From Advenella faeciporci (GTDB taxonomy: Bacteria; Pseudomonadota; Gammaproteobacteria; Burkholderiales; Burkholderiaceae_B), in assembly GCF_014652395.1 (NCBI RefSeq), contig NZ_BMYS01000005.1, forward strand, positions 95,656 through 159,655: DNA of 64,000 bases, in the 5' to 3' direction. The translations under genes and the position numbers were made by a program. The notes under the pieces are model-generated. The model searched no databases, had not been told where the DNA came from, and saw nothing but the letters and a program-made list of their open reading frames with translations. Positions 43,042 to 52,073 of the stretch are shown piece after piece (positions within the stretch are counted from its first letter, which is position 1; each line of letters opens with the position of its first letter).

Positions 43042-45009
43042 CTATACAGAAGGCCGGGATCCCATCCTGGGTTTCCAGCGGGCAATTTCCCCACGCTGCA
43101 GGGAAGACAGCACCAACTCCGACATCATGTTGATGGAGACATGTCGCGCAAAAAACTGTTCAATCACGGCACCAAACAAATACGGACTGGCACCTGAAAA
43201 TGCGGTTTCATCCACCTCCAGATGGATTCTGGCCCCCCGGCCAAACACAATCGGGCCGGGTACAGGCAGCCGGTGGTGCACCGGTTCAACATGCACATGG
43301 CGAACGCCGTCAATTTGCCGGGCAATGGCCGGGTCGGCAATATTGGCATATATACGCAGCATTTCCCGCAAGGTTTGGGCACCCTTTTCCTGGTCAAGGT
43401 CCGTTAAGCCAAGGTAGTTCAGACCTAAATGACTGATCAGGTGCCAGGCCTGGGCATCTTTGGCCAAGGCCGGGCGAGGCCGGCTGGGGCCGCGCAGTAT
43501 GCGGATACCGGCGACCGGTGCAGACACTTTCATGGCGAAGTCATGGCTGCTGCCAAAGGGGATTAGCATGGGCAAATCCCGGTTGGTGCACATGACTTCC
43601 GCCCCCAGGTGGCGGATATTTTCTGAATAAGGCGCCTGATGCTGGTCTACCAGTGACATGAACACTTCGCTGCCACCATAAGCAGTGCGGGTGCCATTCA
43701 GGCGCGCCACTTCAGACACAACCCGGGGTTCGCGGCGCAGGGAATAGTAGGCGCCATAATCGCCCTGGTCATGGCCCAGAGAGGCATAAAATGACCTAAA
43801 CTCCTGTTCGCGGTGCTTTACCGAGTCCGAATAGGCCAGCAGCCGGGTAATGCTGAATACTTCGTAATCCATTGGCCGGGTACGGTCGACCACCAAGTGG
43901 TATTCATGCGTATTGGGCTGTACGGCAATGCGGTCCGCCGTTTTACGGAACAGGTTAATGGCAGGCACGCAATGCAGGGCCAGGTTCTCGCGAGTAATAT
44001 TGCCTTCCAGCTCGGGGATGAGTTTGTCAAATAGAAAAGTCAGCTCAAACGATTGAACGGTTTTATTCTCTTCCTTGCCTTTTTCGACTGATGCTTTTTC
44101 TACCGTTCCTTTTGCTCCCCCATCTTTTGCTCCCGATAATGCCGCTGGCAATTTCAGGCCTTTTTTCAGGTTGTTCAGGCTGAAAAACAGGAACCGTGCC
44201 GGAAAGGCAAAGTATTCCTGAATAATGCGGTGCCCGTGGAACACGCGGGAATCGGCCGGCAGCAGGGCCTGTTCACTGTCAAAACCCTCATGGCGCAAAC
44301 TGTCCGCATTCAGGCGGTTCAGCCAGCGCATGGGTTTTTGGGTGTCATGGCACAGTACGGCAACCGTATGCGCCATTAACAGTTCCAGCAAACGGTACAT
44401 GTGGATATCCTGCCCGTTCAGGTAAAACATGAGCTGGTCCAGGTCCAGTTCATCCAGCGTTTGGCCGGCACGCACCTGAATTTTTACCCGCAAGGCGCTT
44501 TGCACAGGGCGTTGCGCCGTGTTCAGGTTAAGGCGTTTCAAGGGCAAATCGGGTGGAATACCGGTTAATTCTGCCGATGCCACTTCCAGCGGGTAAAGCG
44601 TTAGCGACTGGCCGGTCACAAATTCACACGAGGTCTGTTCACCCTTGGGCACACGGCTGCGCAAGCCGGTTCCTTTGGGCAACACGTAGCCGTTCACCAG
44701 CCGCCCTTCGCTAAAGTTGGGGGTAAATTGCACTACGGTCATGGCAGGGGTCGGTGCCACATAATTGGGGTACACCACTTCCAGCAAACGCTGGGTAAAC
44801 TGGGGAAACTCGGCATCCATTTTCATGTGGATGCGGGCGGTCAGGAAACTGAAGCCTTCAAGCAGCCGCTCTACATAGGGGTCAGCCACATCTATCCCGT
44901 TCATGCCCAGGCGTCCGGCTATTTTCGGATACTGGGCTGAAAACTCTTTGCCCATTTCACGGATATAAACCAGTTCACGGTTGTAATAATCCAAAAACCG
45001 CGCTTGCAT
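43042..45009 (-). CDS. tssF: T6SS baseplate protein TssF (655 aa)
   Basis: A baseplate wedge protein (VasA/ImpG family) that forms a complex with TssG. It begins with the family's FLDYYNRELVYIREMGKEFS and contains DVADPYVERLLEGFSFLTAR, YPNYVAPTPAMTVVQF and a long C-terminal half ending with HVSINMMSELVLSS. Full length. A charged insert (residues about 275-320, KDGGAKGTVEKASVEKGKEE) is unusual and looks disordered. It overlaps tssE by an TAATG. Confidence 0.95.
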   Translation of the reverse strand: MQARFLDYYNRELVYIREMGKEFSAQYPKIAGRLGMNGIDVADPYVERLLEGFSFLTARIHMKMDAEFPQFTQRLLEVVYPNYVAPTPAMTVVQFTPNFSEGRLVNGYVLPKGTGLRSRVPKGEQTSCEFVTGQSLTLYPLEVASAELTGIPPDLPLKRLNLNTAQRPVQSALRVKIQVRAGQTLDELDLDQLMFYLNGQDIHMYRLLELLMAHTVAVLCHDTQKPMRWLNRLNADSLRHEGFDSEQALLPADSRVFHGHRIIQEYFAFPARFLFFSLNNLKKGLKLPAALSGAKDGGAKGTVEKASVEKGKEENKTVQSFELTFLFDKLIPELEGNITRENLALHCVPAINLFRKTADRIAVQPNTHEYHLVVDRTRPMDYEVFSITRLLAYSDSVKHREQEFRSFYASLGHDQGDYGAYYSLRREPRVVSEVARLNGTRTAYGGSEVFMSLVDQHQAPYSENIRHLGAEVMCTNRDLPMLIPFGSSHDFAMKVSAPVAGIRILRGPSRPRPALAKDAQAWHLISHLGLNYLGLTDLDQEKGAQTLREMLRIYANIADPAIARQIDGVRHVHVEPVHHRLPVPGPIVFGRGARIHLEVDETAFSGASPYLFGAVIEQFFARHVSINMMSELVLSSLQRGEIARWKPRMGSRPSV

Positions 45010-45554
45010 TATTGCCCCCCTGCCTGTTCCAACAAATCAATATGGCCACTTTCAAGGTCAATATCGGTACGAAACAAAAATTCGCGCGGATAGGGATTGC
45101 ACCATAATTTGCCGCGGATCAGCAGGCTCAGCACGTTGTGGTGCATCAGCATATCCATTGCCGTAATACTGCTTACTTCCAGGCTATCTGCCAGTATCCG
45201 GGGTTCAAAGTTCACAATCGCCCGGGTAACAGAGGCTTCGACATCTTCCCAGTCCACTTCGGACATGCGCTTGCCTGCCAGCGCGCCCACGCCAAAATTC
45301 AGGGTAGAGTTCCTGACTTGCGGCCATGCCTGTAAATCGTGATCGGCTTCCAGGCTCGTGGTGTTCAACACCCAGCGCAAATCACGCAATACGGCTTTGC
45401 GCAAAGACTCATAATCCATCATGCCGTGATCTTGCGACTCTTGCCTTTTGTCGGGCTCGTTATCGGTAAGCCGGTCTAGCAACGCGGGTTGCAAACGGTC
45501 TTTCTCACCCTTGCGGATAGCCCTTTCAGATGGCGGTTTCATGTGCATGTTCAC
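45009..45554 (-). CDS. tssE: T6SS baseplate protein TssE, gp25-like (181 aa)
   Basis: A sheath-docking baseplate protein of the T4 gp25 family. RLQPALLDRLTDNEPD and the block YESLRKAVLRDLRWVLNTTS lead to the conserved gp25-like core (ARAIVNFEPRILADSLEVSS and HNVLSLLIRGKLWCNPYPREFLFRTDIDLESG). The longest frame starts with GTG at 45554; ATGs at 45548 and 45542 are alternatives. The N-terminus is longer than the usual TssE by about 30 charged residues. It overlaps tssF. Confidence 0.92.
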   Translation of the reverse strand: MNMHMKPPSERAIRKGEKDRLQPALLDRLTDNEPDKRQESQDHGMMDYESLRKAVLRDLRWVLNTTSLEADHDLQAWPQVRNSTLNFGVGALAGKRMSEVDWEDVEASVTRAIVNFEPRILADSLEVSSITAMDMLMHHNVLSLLIRGKLWCNPYPREFLFRTDIDLESGHIDLLEQAGGQ

Positions 45555-45569
45555 AGTGCGATCCCGGCA

Positions 45570-46403
45570 TTAACCGTTTTTTGCTTCATGATTGAAAACC
45601 ACCCTCCGCACATCAAGAATGGCCTGTTCAGAATTGGCGGTCATCCACATTTTCTGGCCAATGCCAAGGTAAACCTGTTCAGAACAATACTGCCACTCGG
45701 TCCGGCGGCTTAAATTGGCGGCGTCATCAAGCCGGGCATAAGACGAACCCGCCGGTGCAGGGTAACGTACCGGCATCAAGCCGGTATATTGGCGCTTGTC
45801 TTGCATGTCTACTTCCACTTGTGCCCAGACCAGGTCGGTTAAGCCCTGGGGGGCAATAAAACGGATGCTGGCAATGGATTCGAACGGAACCCAGCCATAG
45901 CGTCCGTTAACAATCAATTCGCACACTGGCCCGATTCGGCCATCACCATCGCAGATCCATTCAAAAGACAAGGCATTGTCTTGCCCGTCAATGTCAAGCT
46001 GGCCAATACTGCCAGGGGCCTTTTCCATGGCAACCGCCCGAAGACCCGCGGCCTGTTCTTCATCGGGTGTTTTAAGGGCCTCAATCAACATGGCCATCCA
46101 GGCCGGTGGCTGGGCCAGCACGGCCGGTATTGTTTCACCGCGAAACACGGCTTCCCTTTCCTGTTCGGCTCTTATTGCTCCACCATAGGCAACGGCCAGT
46201 GGTTGGGCCTGCGCATTCATTTCAGCACTTAGCGTTAACTGGTCAAACGCCTTGTCCCAGTCTCCTGTGATCACCAATAACTGAAACAGTTGCGCACGCA
46301 AATCGGCATCACCCGGATTTTTACGGATACTTGCCTTTACACGGTTTAGCAGCTCGCTAACAGGCTGTCCACCCAGTGCGCGCATGATTGATAAATAAGA
46401 CAT
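45570..46403 (-). CDS. tagJ: T6SS accessory protein TagJ/ImpE (277 aa)
   Basis: It starts MSYLSIMRALGGQPVSELLN, has an N-terminal helical part with FQLLVITGDWDKAFDQLTLS, and a C-terminal ImpE domain (LSFEWICDGDGRIGPVCELIVNGRYGWVPFESIASI, GLMPVRYP). It binds the N-terminal helix of TssB in known systems. The ATG at 46403 has an AGGGGG 9 bases upstream; the longer frame to 46439 would place that sequence inside the gene. It lies after a terminator that follows hcp. Confidence 0.9.
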   Translation of the reverse strand: MSYLSIMRALGGQPVSELLNRVKASIRKNPGDADLRAQLFQLLVITGDWDKAFDQLTLSAEMNAQAQPLAVAYGGAIRAEQEREAVFRGETIPAVLAQPPAWMAMLIEALKTPDEEQAAGLRAVAMEKAPGSIGQLDIDGQDNALSFEWICDGDGRIGPVCELIVNGRYGWVPFESIASIRFIAPQGLTDLVWAQVEVDMQDKRQYTGLMPVRYPAPAGSSYARLDDAANLSRRTEWQYCSEQVYLGIGQKMWMTANSEQAILDVRRVVFNHEAKNG

Positions 46404-46420
46404 TAAAACCATCCCCCTGT

Positions 46421-46463
46421 AAAAAATAAGATGGGCCAACAGTCATCCTGACTCTGTTGACCC
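46421..46463 (-). terminator. Terminator downstream of hcp
   Basis: On the minus strand GGGTCAACAG (46463-46454) pairs with CTGTTGGCCC (46442-46433) in 9 of 10 positions and is followed by a T-rich tract with a T6 run (46426-46421). It lies in the hcp-tagJ gap. Partial termination would make hcp more abundant than the baseplate genes downstream. Confidence 0.65.
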
Positions 46464-46498
46464 ATAGGGAAATCAACCCCTACACTGCTTGCCAGATG

Positions 46499-46984
46499 TT
46501 AAGCAACGATTTTGTTTTGCTTGATATCGTAGGCAACAACAGACTCAGCACCTTTGCCGCCTTGTTCTGTTTGCTCCCAGTACTGCTGCTTGACTTTGGC
46601 TGCCTGGAAGGAGTAGCTAACCATCATGGCGTCGCCGTCCTGTGAGCCTGTGTACTGGACTGAAGTCACCAATACGTCTTCCAGCGTGATGCGTGAGTAT
46701 TCAATTTGGCTGCCGCCCGCCTTGCACACAGACACTTCCACCTTGCCCAGGTGTTTGCCGGTTGCGCAATGTTTCATGACGGCAGGTGCGGCACGGTCAA
46801 TGCGTGCAACTACGTTCAGGTCATTGAAACTGGCTTTGCCGGTACCGCCACCACCACCGGTAGACATGGAACCGGGTTGGGTTGCACCCCATGCAAATGA
46901 CTGGATATCGGTCCAGTCTTTGTGGTTTGAATCTTTGGATTCACCGTTTGCACCTTCAATTTTCATAAACATATCAACAGCCAC
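46499..46984 (-). CDS. hcp: T6SS tube protein Hcp (TssD, 161 aa)
   Basis: Forms the inner tube hexamers. It starts with GTG, preceded by AGGGAG about 6 bases away. It begins MAVDMFMKIEGANGES, contains QSFAWGATQPGSMSTGGGGGTGK and HCATGKHLGKVEVSVCKAG, and ends with YSFQAAKVKQQYW. Typical Hcp of about 160 residues, with the full family core. It lies between hairpins on both sides (47023 and 46421). Confidence 0.95.
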   Translation of the reverse strand: MAVDMFMKIEGANGESKDSNHKDWTDIQSFAWGATQPGSMSTGGGGGTGKASFNDLNVVARIDRAAPAVMKHCATGKHLGKVEVSVCKAGGSQIEYSRITLEDVLVTSVQYTGSQDGDAMMVSYSFQAAKVKQQYWEQTEQGGKGAESVVAYDIKQNKIVA

Positions 46985-47010
46985 AACTATCTCCCTTCAA
47001 GATAAAAATG

Positions 47011-47037
47011 AACAACAAAATACGGGGACCTACCCCG
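47011..47037 (-). terminator. Hairpin between tssC and hcp
   Basis: CGGGG (47023-47027) and CCCCG (47033-47037) pair, and the minus strand reads on to TATTTTGTTGTT. This is a weak terminator or an RNA-processing or stabilising structure ahead of hcp. Assigned by eye. Confidence 0.4.
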
Positions 47038-47049
47038 GTAAATGAGTGC

Positions 47050-48549
47050 TTAGCCATCATTCTGTTTTAATGATGGCAGCTTCGATACCAGCCGCAGGGA
47101 TACGGTCAAGCCCTCTAGCTGATAATGCGGACGCAAGAAAAAACGGGCCGAATAATAGCCGGGGTTATCTTCAATTTCCTGCACCTGGACTTCGGCCGCA
47201 GCCAGCGGCTTGCGAGCCTTGGTTTCCTGGGATGAATTAACCGGATCACCGTCCACATAGTTCATAACCCAATCGTTAAGCCAGCGCTCCATATCATCCC
47301 GCTCGTTGAATGAGCCGATTTTGTCGCGCACAATACACTTGAGATAATGGGCAAAACGGCAGCAGGCGAACAGGTAAGGAAGTCGGGCCGACAATCGGGC
47401 ATTGGCAGTGGCATCGGGGTCGTTGTATTCGGCCGGTTTTTGTAGCGACTGGGCCCCAATAAACGCGGCAAAATCCGAGTTCTTGCGATGCACCAGTGGC
47501 ATAAAACCGTTTTTGGCCAATTCAGCCTCCCGACGGTCACTAATGGCAATTTCCGTCGGACACTTCATGTCCACGCCACCATCATCGGTAGGGAAGGTAT
47601 GGCAAGGCAGGTTGGCTACCGCACCACCCGACTCAACCCCGCGAATGGAAGTGCACCAGCCATACTCCTTGAATGAACGGTTGATATTGGCCGCCATGGC
47701 ATAGGCCGAGTTGGCCCAGGCATAACGCTCGTGGTTGGCACCGTCGGTTTCCTCTTCAAAATCAAATTCATCAACCGGGTTGGTGCGTGAGCCGTAAGGC
47801 AGACGGGCCAGAAACCGGGGCATTGCCAGGCCAATATAGCGGGCGTCTTCAGACTCGCGCAGACTGCGCCAGGCAGCATATTCGGTATTGGTGAAGATCT
47901 TGGTCAGGTCGCGCGGATTCGACAATTCCTGCCATGACTCCATCTGCATGACGGCAGGATCGGCACCGGCAATGAACGGACAATGCGCGGCAGCACTAAT
48001 ACGGGCAATCTCACCCAGCATTTCCACATCGGGAGGACTATGATCAAAATAATAGTCTCCTACCAGGCAGCCAATGGGTTCACCGCCAAACTGACCATAT
48101 TCTTCTTCGTACACCCGCTTGAAGATCGGGCTTTGGTCCCAGCCCACCCCTTTGTATCTTTTCAGGGTACGGCCCAACTCTTTCTTGCTGATACACATGA
48201 CGCGGATCTTCAGCAATTCATCGGTTTCGGTGTTATTAACCAGATAGTGCAACCCGCGCCACGCGCCCTCAAGCTGCTGGAACTCGGCATGATGCATGAT
48301 CTGGTTGATTTGTTCGGTCAGCTTGCCATCAATTTCGGCAATAATGGCCTGAATGGTTGAATAGGCATCGGCAGAAATCGTCACCGCATTTTCAAGTGCC
48401 TGGCGAGCCAGCGTCTTGACGGCATTTTCAACCGCCTCACGGGCCTGATCTGTTTTAGGCTTGAACTCTTTTTGCAGAAGTGATGTCAATTCATCACCAG
48501 CCAGTGTTTCCTGCAAATCCACCTGTTGATTGGTACTGGTTGTATACAT
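47050..48549 (-). CDS. tssC: T6SS sheath protein TssC (499 aa)
   Basis: The large sheath subunit. Its N-terminal helical part is followed by LEGAWRGLHYLVNNTETDELLKIRVM, the GEPIGCLVGDYYFDHSP segment, and PFIAGADPAVMQMESWQELSNPRDLTKIF. The C-terminus has LSARLPYLFACCRFAHYLKCIVRDKIGSF and a beta-rich end (VSLRLVSKLPSL). This is the full VipB family length. It is 18 bases after tssB in the usual B-C order. Confidence 0.96.
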   Translation of the reverse strand: MYTTSTNQQVDLQETLAGDELTSLLQKEFKPKTDQAREAVENAVKTLARQALENAVTISADAYSTIQAIIAEIDGKLTEQINQIMHHAEFQQLEGAWRGLHYLVNNTETDELLKIRVMCISKKELGRTLKRYKGVGWDQSPIFKRVYEEEYGQFGGEPIGCLVGDYYFDHSPPDVEMLGEIARISAAAHCPFIAGADPAVMQMESWQELSNPRDLTKIFTNTEYAAWRSLRESEDARYIGLAMPRFLARLPYGSRTNPVDEFDFEEETDGANHERYAWANSAYAMAANINRSFKEYGWCTSIRGVESGGAVANLPCHTFPTDDGGVDMKCPTEIAISDRREAELAKNGFMPLVHRKNSDFAAFIGAQSLQKPAEYNDPDATANARLSARLPYLFACCRFAHYLKCIVRDKIGSFNERDDMERWLNDWVMNYVDGDPVNSSQETKARKPLAAAEVQVQEIEDNPGYYSARFFLRPHYQLEGLTVSLRLVSKLPSLKQNDG

Positions 48550-48567
48550 GAATAATCCCGTTAACGG

Positions 48568-49116
48568 TTACTGTTCGGTGTGGTCGGCATTGGCAGACTC
48601 ACCCGCCTGCTCTTGCGGTTTGGGTGCCGTTGCCAGGGCTGACAGCAATGCCGGGTTTTGCAGAACCTGGTTAATCAGCTCTTCGGCACCGGTCTTGCCA
48701 TCCATATAAGTCAACAGGTTGGCCAATTGGGTACGGGCCTCCAGCAAAGCGTTCAGGGGTTCAACCTTGCGGGCAATATTGGCCGGGGTGAAGTCATCCA
48801 TGCTGTCAAAGGTCAAGTCCACGCTCAATACACCGTCCCCGCCCAGGGTATTGGGCACATGAAAAGCAACACGGGGTTTAATGCCTTTCATGCGTTCATC
48901 AAAGTTGTCAATATCAATATCCAGGAACTTGCGCTCGGCAACATCGGCCTGCGGCTCGATGGACTTACCGGCCAGATCCGCCATGACACCCATCACAAAG
49001 GGCAACTGGATCGTACGTTCTGCACCGTAAATTTCCACGTCGTATTCAATCTGCACACGTGGCGCACGATTGCGGGCAATAAATTTTTGTCCGCTGTTAT
49101 ATTTTGTTGTGCTCAT
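48568..49116 (-). CDS. tssB: T6SS sheath protein TssB (182 aa)
   Basis: The small sheath subunit (VipA family). It begins MSTTKYNSGQKFIARNRAPRV and contains IEYDVEIYGAERTIQLPFVMGVMADL and LSVDLTFDSMDDFTPANIARKVEPLNALLEAR. It has AGGAGA 6 bases before the ATG. The C-terminal 25 residues are a loose Gln/Glu/Ala tail. It pairs with TssC. Confidence 0.96.
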   Translation of the reverse strand: MSTTKYNSGQKFIARNRAPRVQIEYDVEIYGAERTIQLPFVMGVMADLAGKSIEPQADVAERKFLDIDIDNFDERMKGIKPRVAFHVPNTLGGDGVLSVDLTFDSMDDFTPANIARKVEPLNALLEARTQLANLLTYMDGKTGAEELINQVLQNPALLSALATAPKPQEQAGESANADHTEQ

Positions 49117-49170
49117 TATTTCTCCTGTGAGCTGATACAGGCATGGCCTGGCGTCAGCCGTTTAATATGA

Positions 49171-50220
49171 TTAATCATCTTTGGGCATCCATGCCTCAAA
49201 CTGCTCTGCACCGGATGGCATCAGGTTTTGCAAAATCTCATGGAAATTCATCGGGATGGTTTGCTGCACCCGCCTGAGAAGAAAAGGTGCTGGATGGCTT
49301 GGCTCATTGACAGTGAAGTAACTGCATACTTTTTCCAGCGCCAGAATGGCTTCATCGCGGGTTTTGATCTGCACCTGCTTCCAGGAAACCGCACGCTCCC
49401 CGGATGACAGACCGGTTTCCTGAAGCGCAGCCGGCGCTTTTTCACCAGCCATCGTCTCTTGCGAGTCGTGGTCTTGAGTATCGTCATCAGCAGCCACTTC
49501 TTGCATGGCCTGAATAACCTGCTCCAGACTACGCAGCAACGCTGAAAAATCAGGTGTCCACTCATTCCCCAGATGGGAAGCAACCACATCACGTATACCC
49601 TGCAAGCTGTTGCGGACACTTAGCAATGCCAGTATTTCAGGCGCTTCATTCATCCGGGCCTGGTTAAGGACTTCCTGCAAGCGCAAACGCCCACCAGGGT
49701 ACAAATCGGGCTTGGAACCATCCAGTACTGCTTCCACATCCCTAAGTGTCATCTGTCCGTGTGGTCCCGTCAGCAGCAAAGAAGATCGCAAGCTTCTGGC
49801 CATGCCCTGCATGTCTGCCAGGGCCACCAGTGCATTCATCCGGGGCAAGGGGTCTTCATAGCCGTCTTCCACCAGCAAGGGAAATACGCCTTCCCAATGC
49901 GCTTGCAGGACCGCTTCTACCAGCCCTACACCCTGTGCGTAACCAACAATTCCCCGTCGCTCTGTCCATGCCCAGGCAAGGGCCGCCAGCACACGGAGAT
50001 CGCAGGTTCGCTCGCAAAGTCCAGCGGCTTTTTTTTCAACCTGCGTCCAATCAGGGGTCTGGGCCTGAATAATGGTGTCACCAAACTGCTGCTCGGGTTT
50101 TTCAATAACGGACTGCTGTAAATCCAGAAAGTCTGCGTCATACTCCAGATTGCTTCCGCACTGGTGCTGACTGAATAAATTAATAAACGACTGTTTCATA
50201 ATGCCGTTTATCGTATACAT
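49171..50220 (-). CDS. tssA: T6SS protein TssA (349 aa)
   Basis: A baseplate/tail-assembly protein of the ImpA N-terminal family. The N-terminal ImpA domain has the pattern LEYDADFLDLQQSVIEKPEQQFGDTIIQAQTPDW and LRVLAALAWAWTERRGIVGYAQGVGLVEAVLQAHW. A helical middle and a C-terminal domain (NEPSHPAPFLLRRVQQTIPMNFHEILQNLMP) follow. The frame opens at a TTG at 50223, and ATGs are at 50220 and 50199; I take 50220 but neither has a strong ribosome binding site. It is 54 bases before tssB. Confidence 0.88.
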   Translation of the reverse strand: MYTINGIMKQSFINLFSQHQCGSNLEYDADFLDLQQSVIEKPEQQFGDTIIQAQTPDWTQVEKKAAGLCERTCDLRVLAALAWAWTERRGIVGYAQGVGLVEAVLQAHWEGVFPLLVEDGYEDPLPRMNALVALADMQGMARSLRSSLLLTGPHGQMTLRDVEAVLDGSKPDLYPGGRLRLQEVLNQARMNEAPEILALLSVRNSLQGIRDVVASHLGNEWTPDFSALLRSLEQVIQAMQEVAADDDTQDHDSQETMAGEKAPAALQETGLSSGERAVSWKQVQIKTRDEAILALEKVCSYFTVNEPSHPAPFLLRRVQQTIPMNFHEILQNLMPSGAEQFEAWMPKDD

Positions 50221-50375
50221 CAAGTATTAAAGATTCATGACGTTTCAATGAAAAAAATACGACAAACCTCAACAATTAAACATTGAAAACCATTTATTCA
50301 CCCAATCAGCATTTTTTACCTGAAACATTTATACATTTTTTATGAACCCGTTGTTTTCAATAGTTTTAATTTCAA

Positions 50376-52061
50376 TTAAAACTGATGACTGACTGTTGTG
50401 TTTTGCTGACTTTTCAGCTCTACAGTCACAACATGTGAAGGCAAATTACCATTACGGATTTCAATTGTATGGGTTCCGGGAGAGAGCCTGAGTGAACGCA
50501 ATGGAGGGCTGGCACCACGCCTGCGCCCATCAACATACACATCTCCCCATGGCTGGATAGACAAGTTGACGACCGCCATACTGGCCGCCCGTTCCTGCTC
50601 TTTCCTGCGTTCCTCTTGTGCAAGCCTTTCTGCTTCAAGACGTTTTTGTTCCTGAAGCGCCAGCTGTTCCTGATTAATCCGCTCCTGCTCCTGACGTTCC
50701 TGTTCCTGGCGTTCAATTGTTTCAGTGGCAGGGGCAGGCTGTTCTGCAAGAGTAACAGGGGCTTCCTGTGTGCGACCGGATGGTTGCCAGGTAATGCCTG
50801 CTATTTCCTGACTGTTATTTGATACTTCACTGATAATACCTGATGTATCCCCAGCAGGCATCTGCGCCTGTTGGCCTGCCTCAGAAACCGGCTCAGGCAA
50901 TGTATTGTCAGTAGCCGTTATCATTGCCGCCACTTCGTCCACGTTATTTTCAGCCATGGGACGGGCACTGCTCACTGCGTCATTGACAGACTGGTTGACC
51001 ACCTCGTTGACTGCCTTATCCAGCGTCTCGCTTGCCGTTCCGGCAATGGTGTTGGCCATCGTTTCGGCTTGAGTCAGGGCTTTGATCACAGCTTCCTCTT
51101 GCGTTTTCCACAGCGGTTGCGGTGGCCTGTTTCCTTCACCAGGGTCTTTGGGCTGCACCATATTGGCAGAGGCTGTGCGGGTTTGCTCTGATTCTTTTCC
51201 GGTTTCCATACCCGCTATTGCAGACTGTTCAGCTTCCTGACCGGTATAAAGATAAACACCTGCTGCCGCAGCTGCCAACACCAGTGCAATAAGGCCCCAC
51301 GCCGGCCCGCGCTTATGTTCTTGCAAGACGATCTTTCTTGCAGGCGGACCCTGGTTTTCCTGTTCTGTTGCTGCGACAAAAGATGGTACAGGTGCCGGTT
51401 CCGGGTTTTTCGGCCCGGCAACTGCTTGCGTTGGCGATACGCTAACGGGCGGTGCCACAGGCATAACCTTTTCAAGGGTAGCGGCACGTATTTCAGAAAC
51501 ATCCGCCAAACCCATGGCCACCACCAGCTCATTCATAGACCGGGTGCGAACCTCGGGTTCCAGTATGGTGGCGCAATCAATGGCCCGTAGAAAACGCCGG
51601 CTAAAAACGCCACCATGCACATGGCCAGACAAGGGCGGCAAATCATCCTTGACCATCCGCTTTATGGCAGACTCCGGGGCCTGCTTCAATATCATGCTTC
51701 TAAGCACCATGCCCAGTCCATAGACATCAGTCCAGGGGCCAATTGGCCAGCCCGGATCAGCGGCGTGCTGTTCAAAAGCGGCATAACCGGCAATAAACTC
51801 ATTCTTGGCCTGCAATTGCTGCAATTGCCCTTCGGAAAGAGGCAGCAAATGGGCACGTCCTGCTCGATCCAGCAAAATGGCTTCCAGTGAAAAAAGACCA
51901 TACACCCGGTTTTGATCATGCAACCCCTGTAATACAGGCCATATGTCCAGCAACAGGTTTTCAAGATCAACCTGGGTAACCTCACCCTGCCACCACCCTG
52001 ATTGCGCCAGGGTTTGGTAATCAGGACTAATTTTTTCGATCAATTCAGAAAGGGACGTCAT
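50376..52061 (-). CDS. T6SS-associated pseudokinase with TM helix and PEGA domain (561 aa)
   Basis: Residues 47-76 align with the kinase catalytic loop and activation start (LHDQNRVYGLFSLEAILLDR, RAHLLPLS), but the HRD His and Asp, the following Asn and the DFG Asp are all gone. The C-lobe is still visible (GYAAFEQ at 92-98, GPWTDVYGLGMVL at 108-120, then helices to about 185). No N-lobe with VAIK or a Gly loop exists, and the chain starts at about the hinge. A Pro/Ala linker, a TM helix near residues 252-272 and an extracytoplasmic Gln/Glu/Arg-rich coiled coil lead to a PEGA domain (about 495-561, QPWGDVYVDGRRRG). It sits between tagF and tssA. I infer a scaffold role. Confidence 0.8.
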   Translation of the reverse strand: MTSLSELIEKISPDYQTLAQSGWWQGEVTQVDLENLLLDIWPVLQGLHDQNRVYGLFSLEAILLDRAGRAHLLPLSEGQLQQLQAKNEFIAGYAAFEQHAADPGWPIGPWTDVYGLGMVLRSMILKQAPESAIKRMVKDDLPPLSGHVHGGVFSRRFLRAIDCATILEPEVRTRSMNELVVAMGLADVSEIRAATLEKVMPVAPPVSVSPTQAVAGPKNPEPAPVPSFVAATEQENQGPPARKIVLQEHKRGPAWGLIALVLAAAAAGVYLYTGQEAEQSAIAGMETGKESEQTRTASANMVQPKDPGEGNRPPQPLWKTQEEAVIKALTQAETMANTIAGTASETLDKAVNEVVNQSVNDAVSSARPMAENNVDEVAAMITATDNTLPEPVSEAGQQAQMPAGDTSGIISEVSNNSQEIAGITWQPSGRTQEAPVTLAEQPAPATETIERQEQERQEQERINQEQLALQEQKRLEAERLAQEERRKEQERAASMAVVNLSIQPWGDVYVDGRRRGASPPLRSLRLSPGTHTIEIRNGNLPSHVVTVELKSQQNTTVSHQF

Positions 52062-52073
52062 ATAAATTACCTG

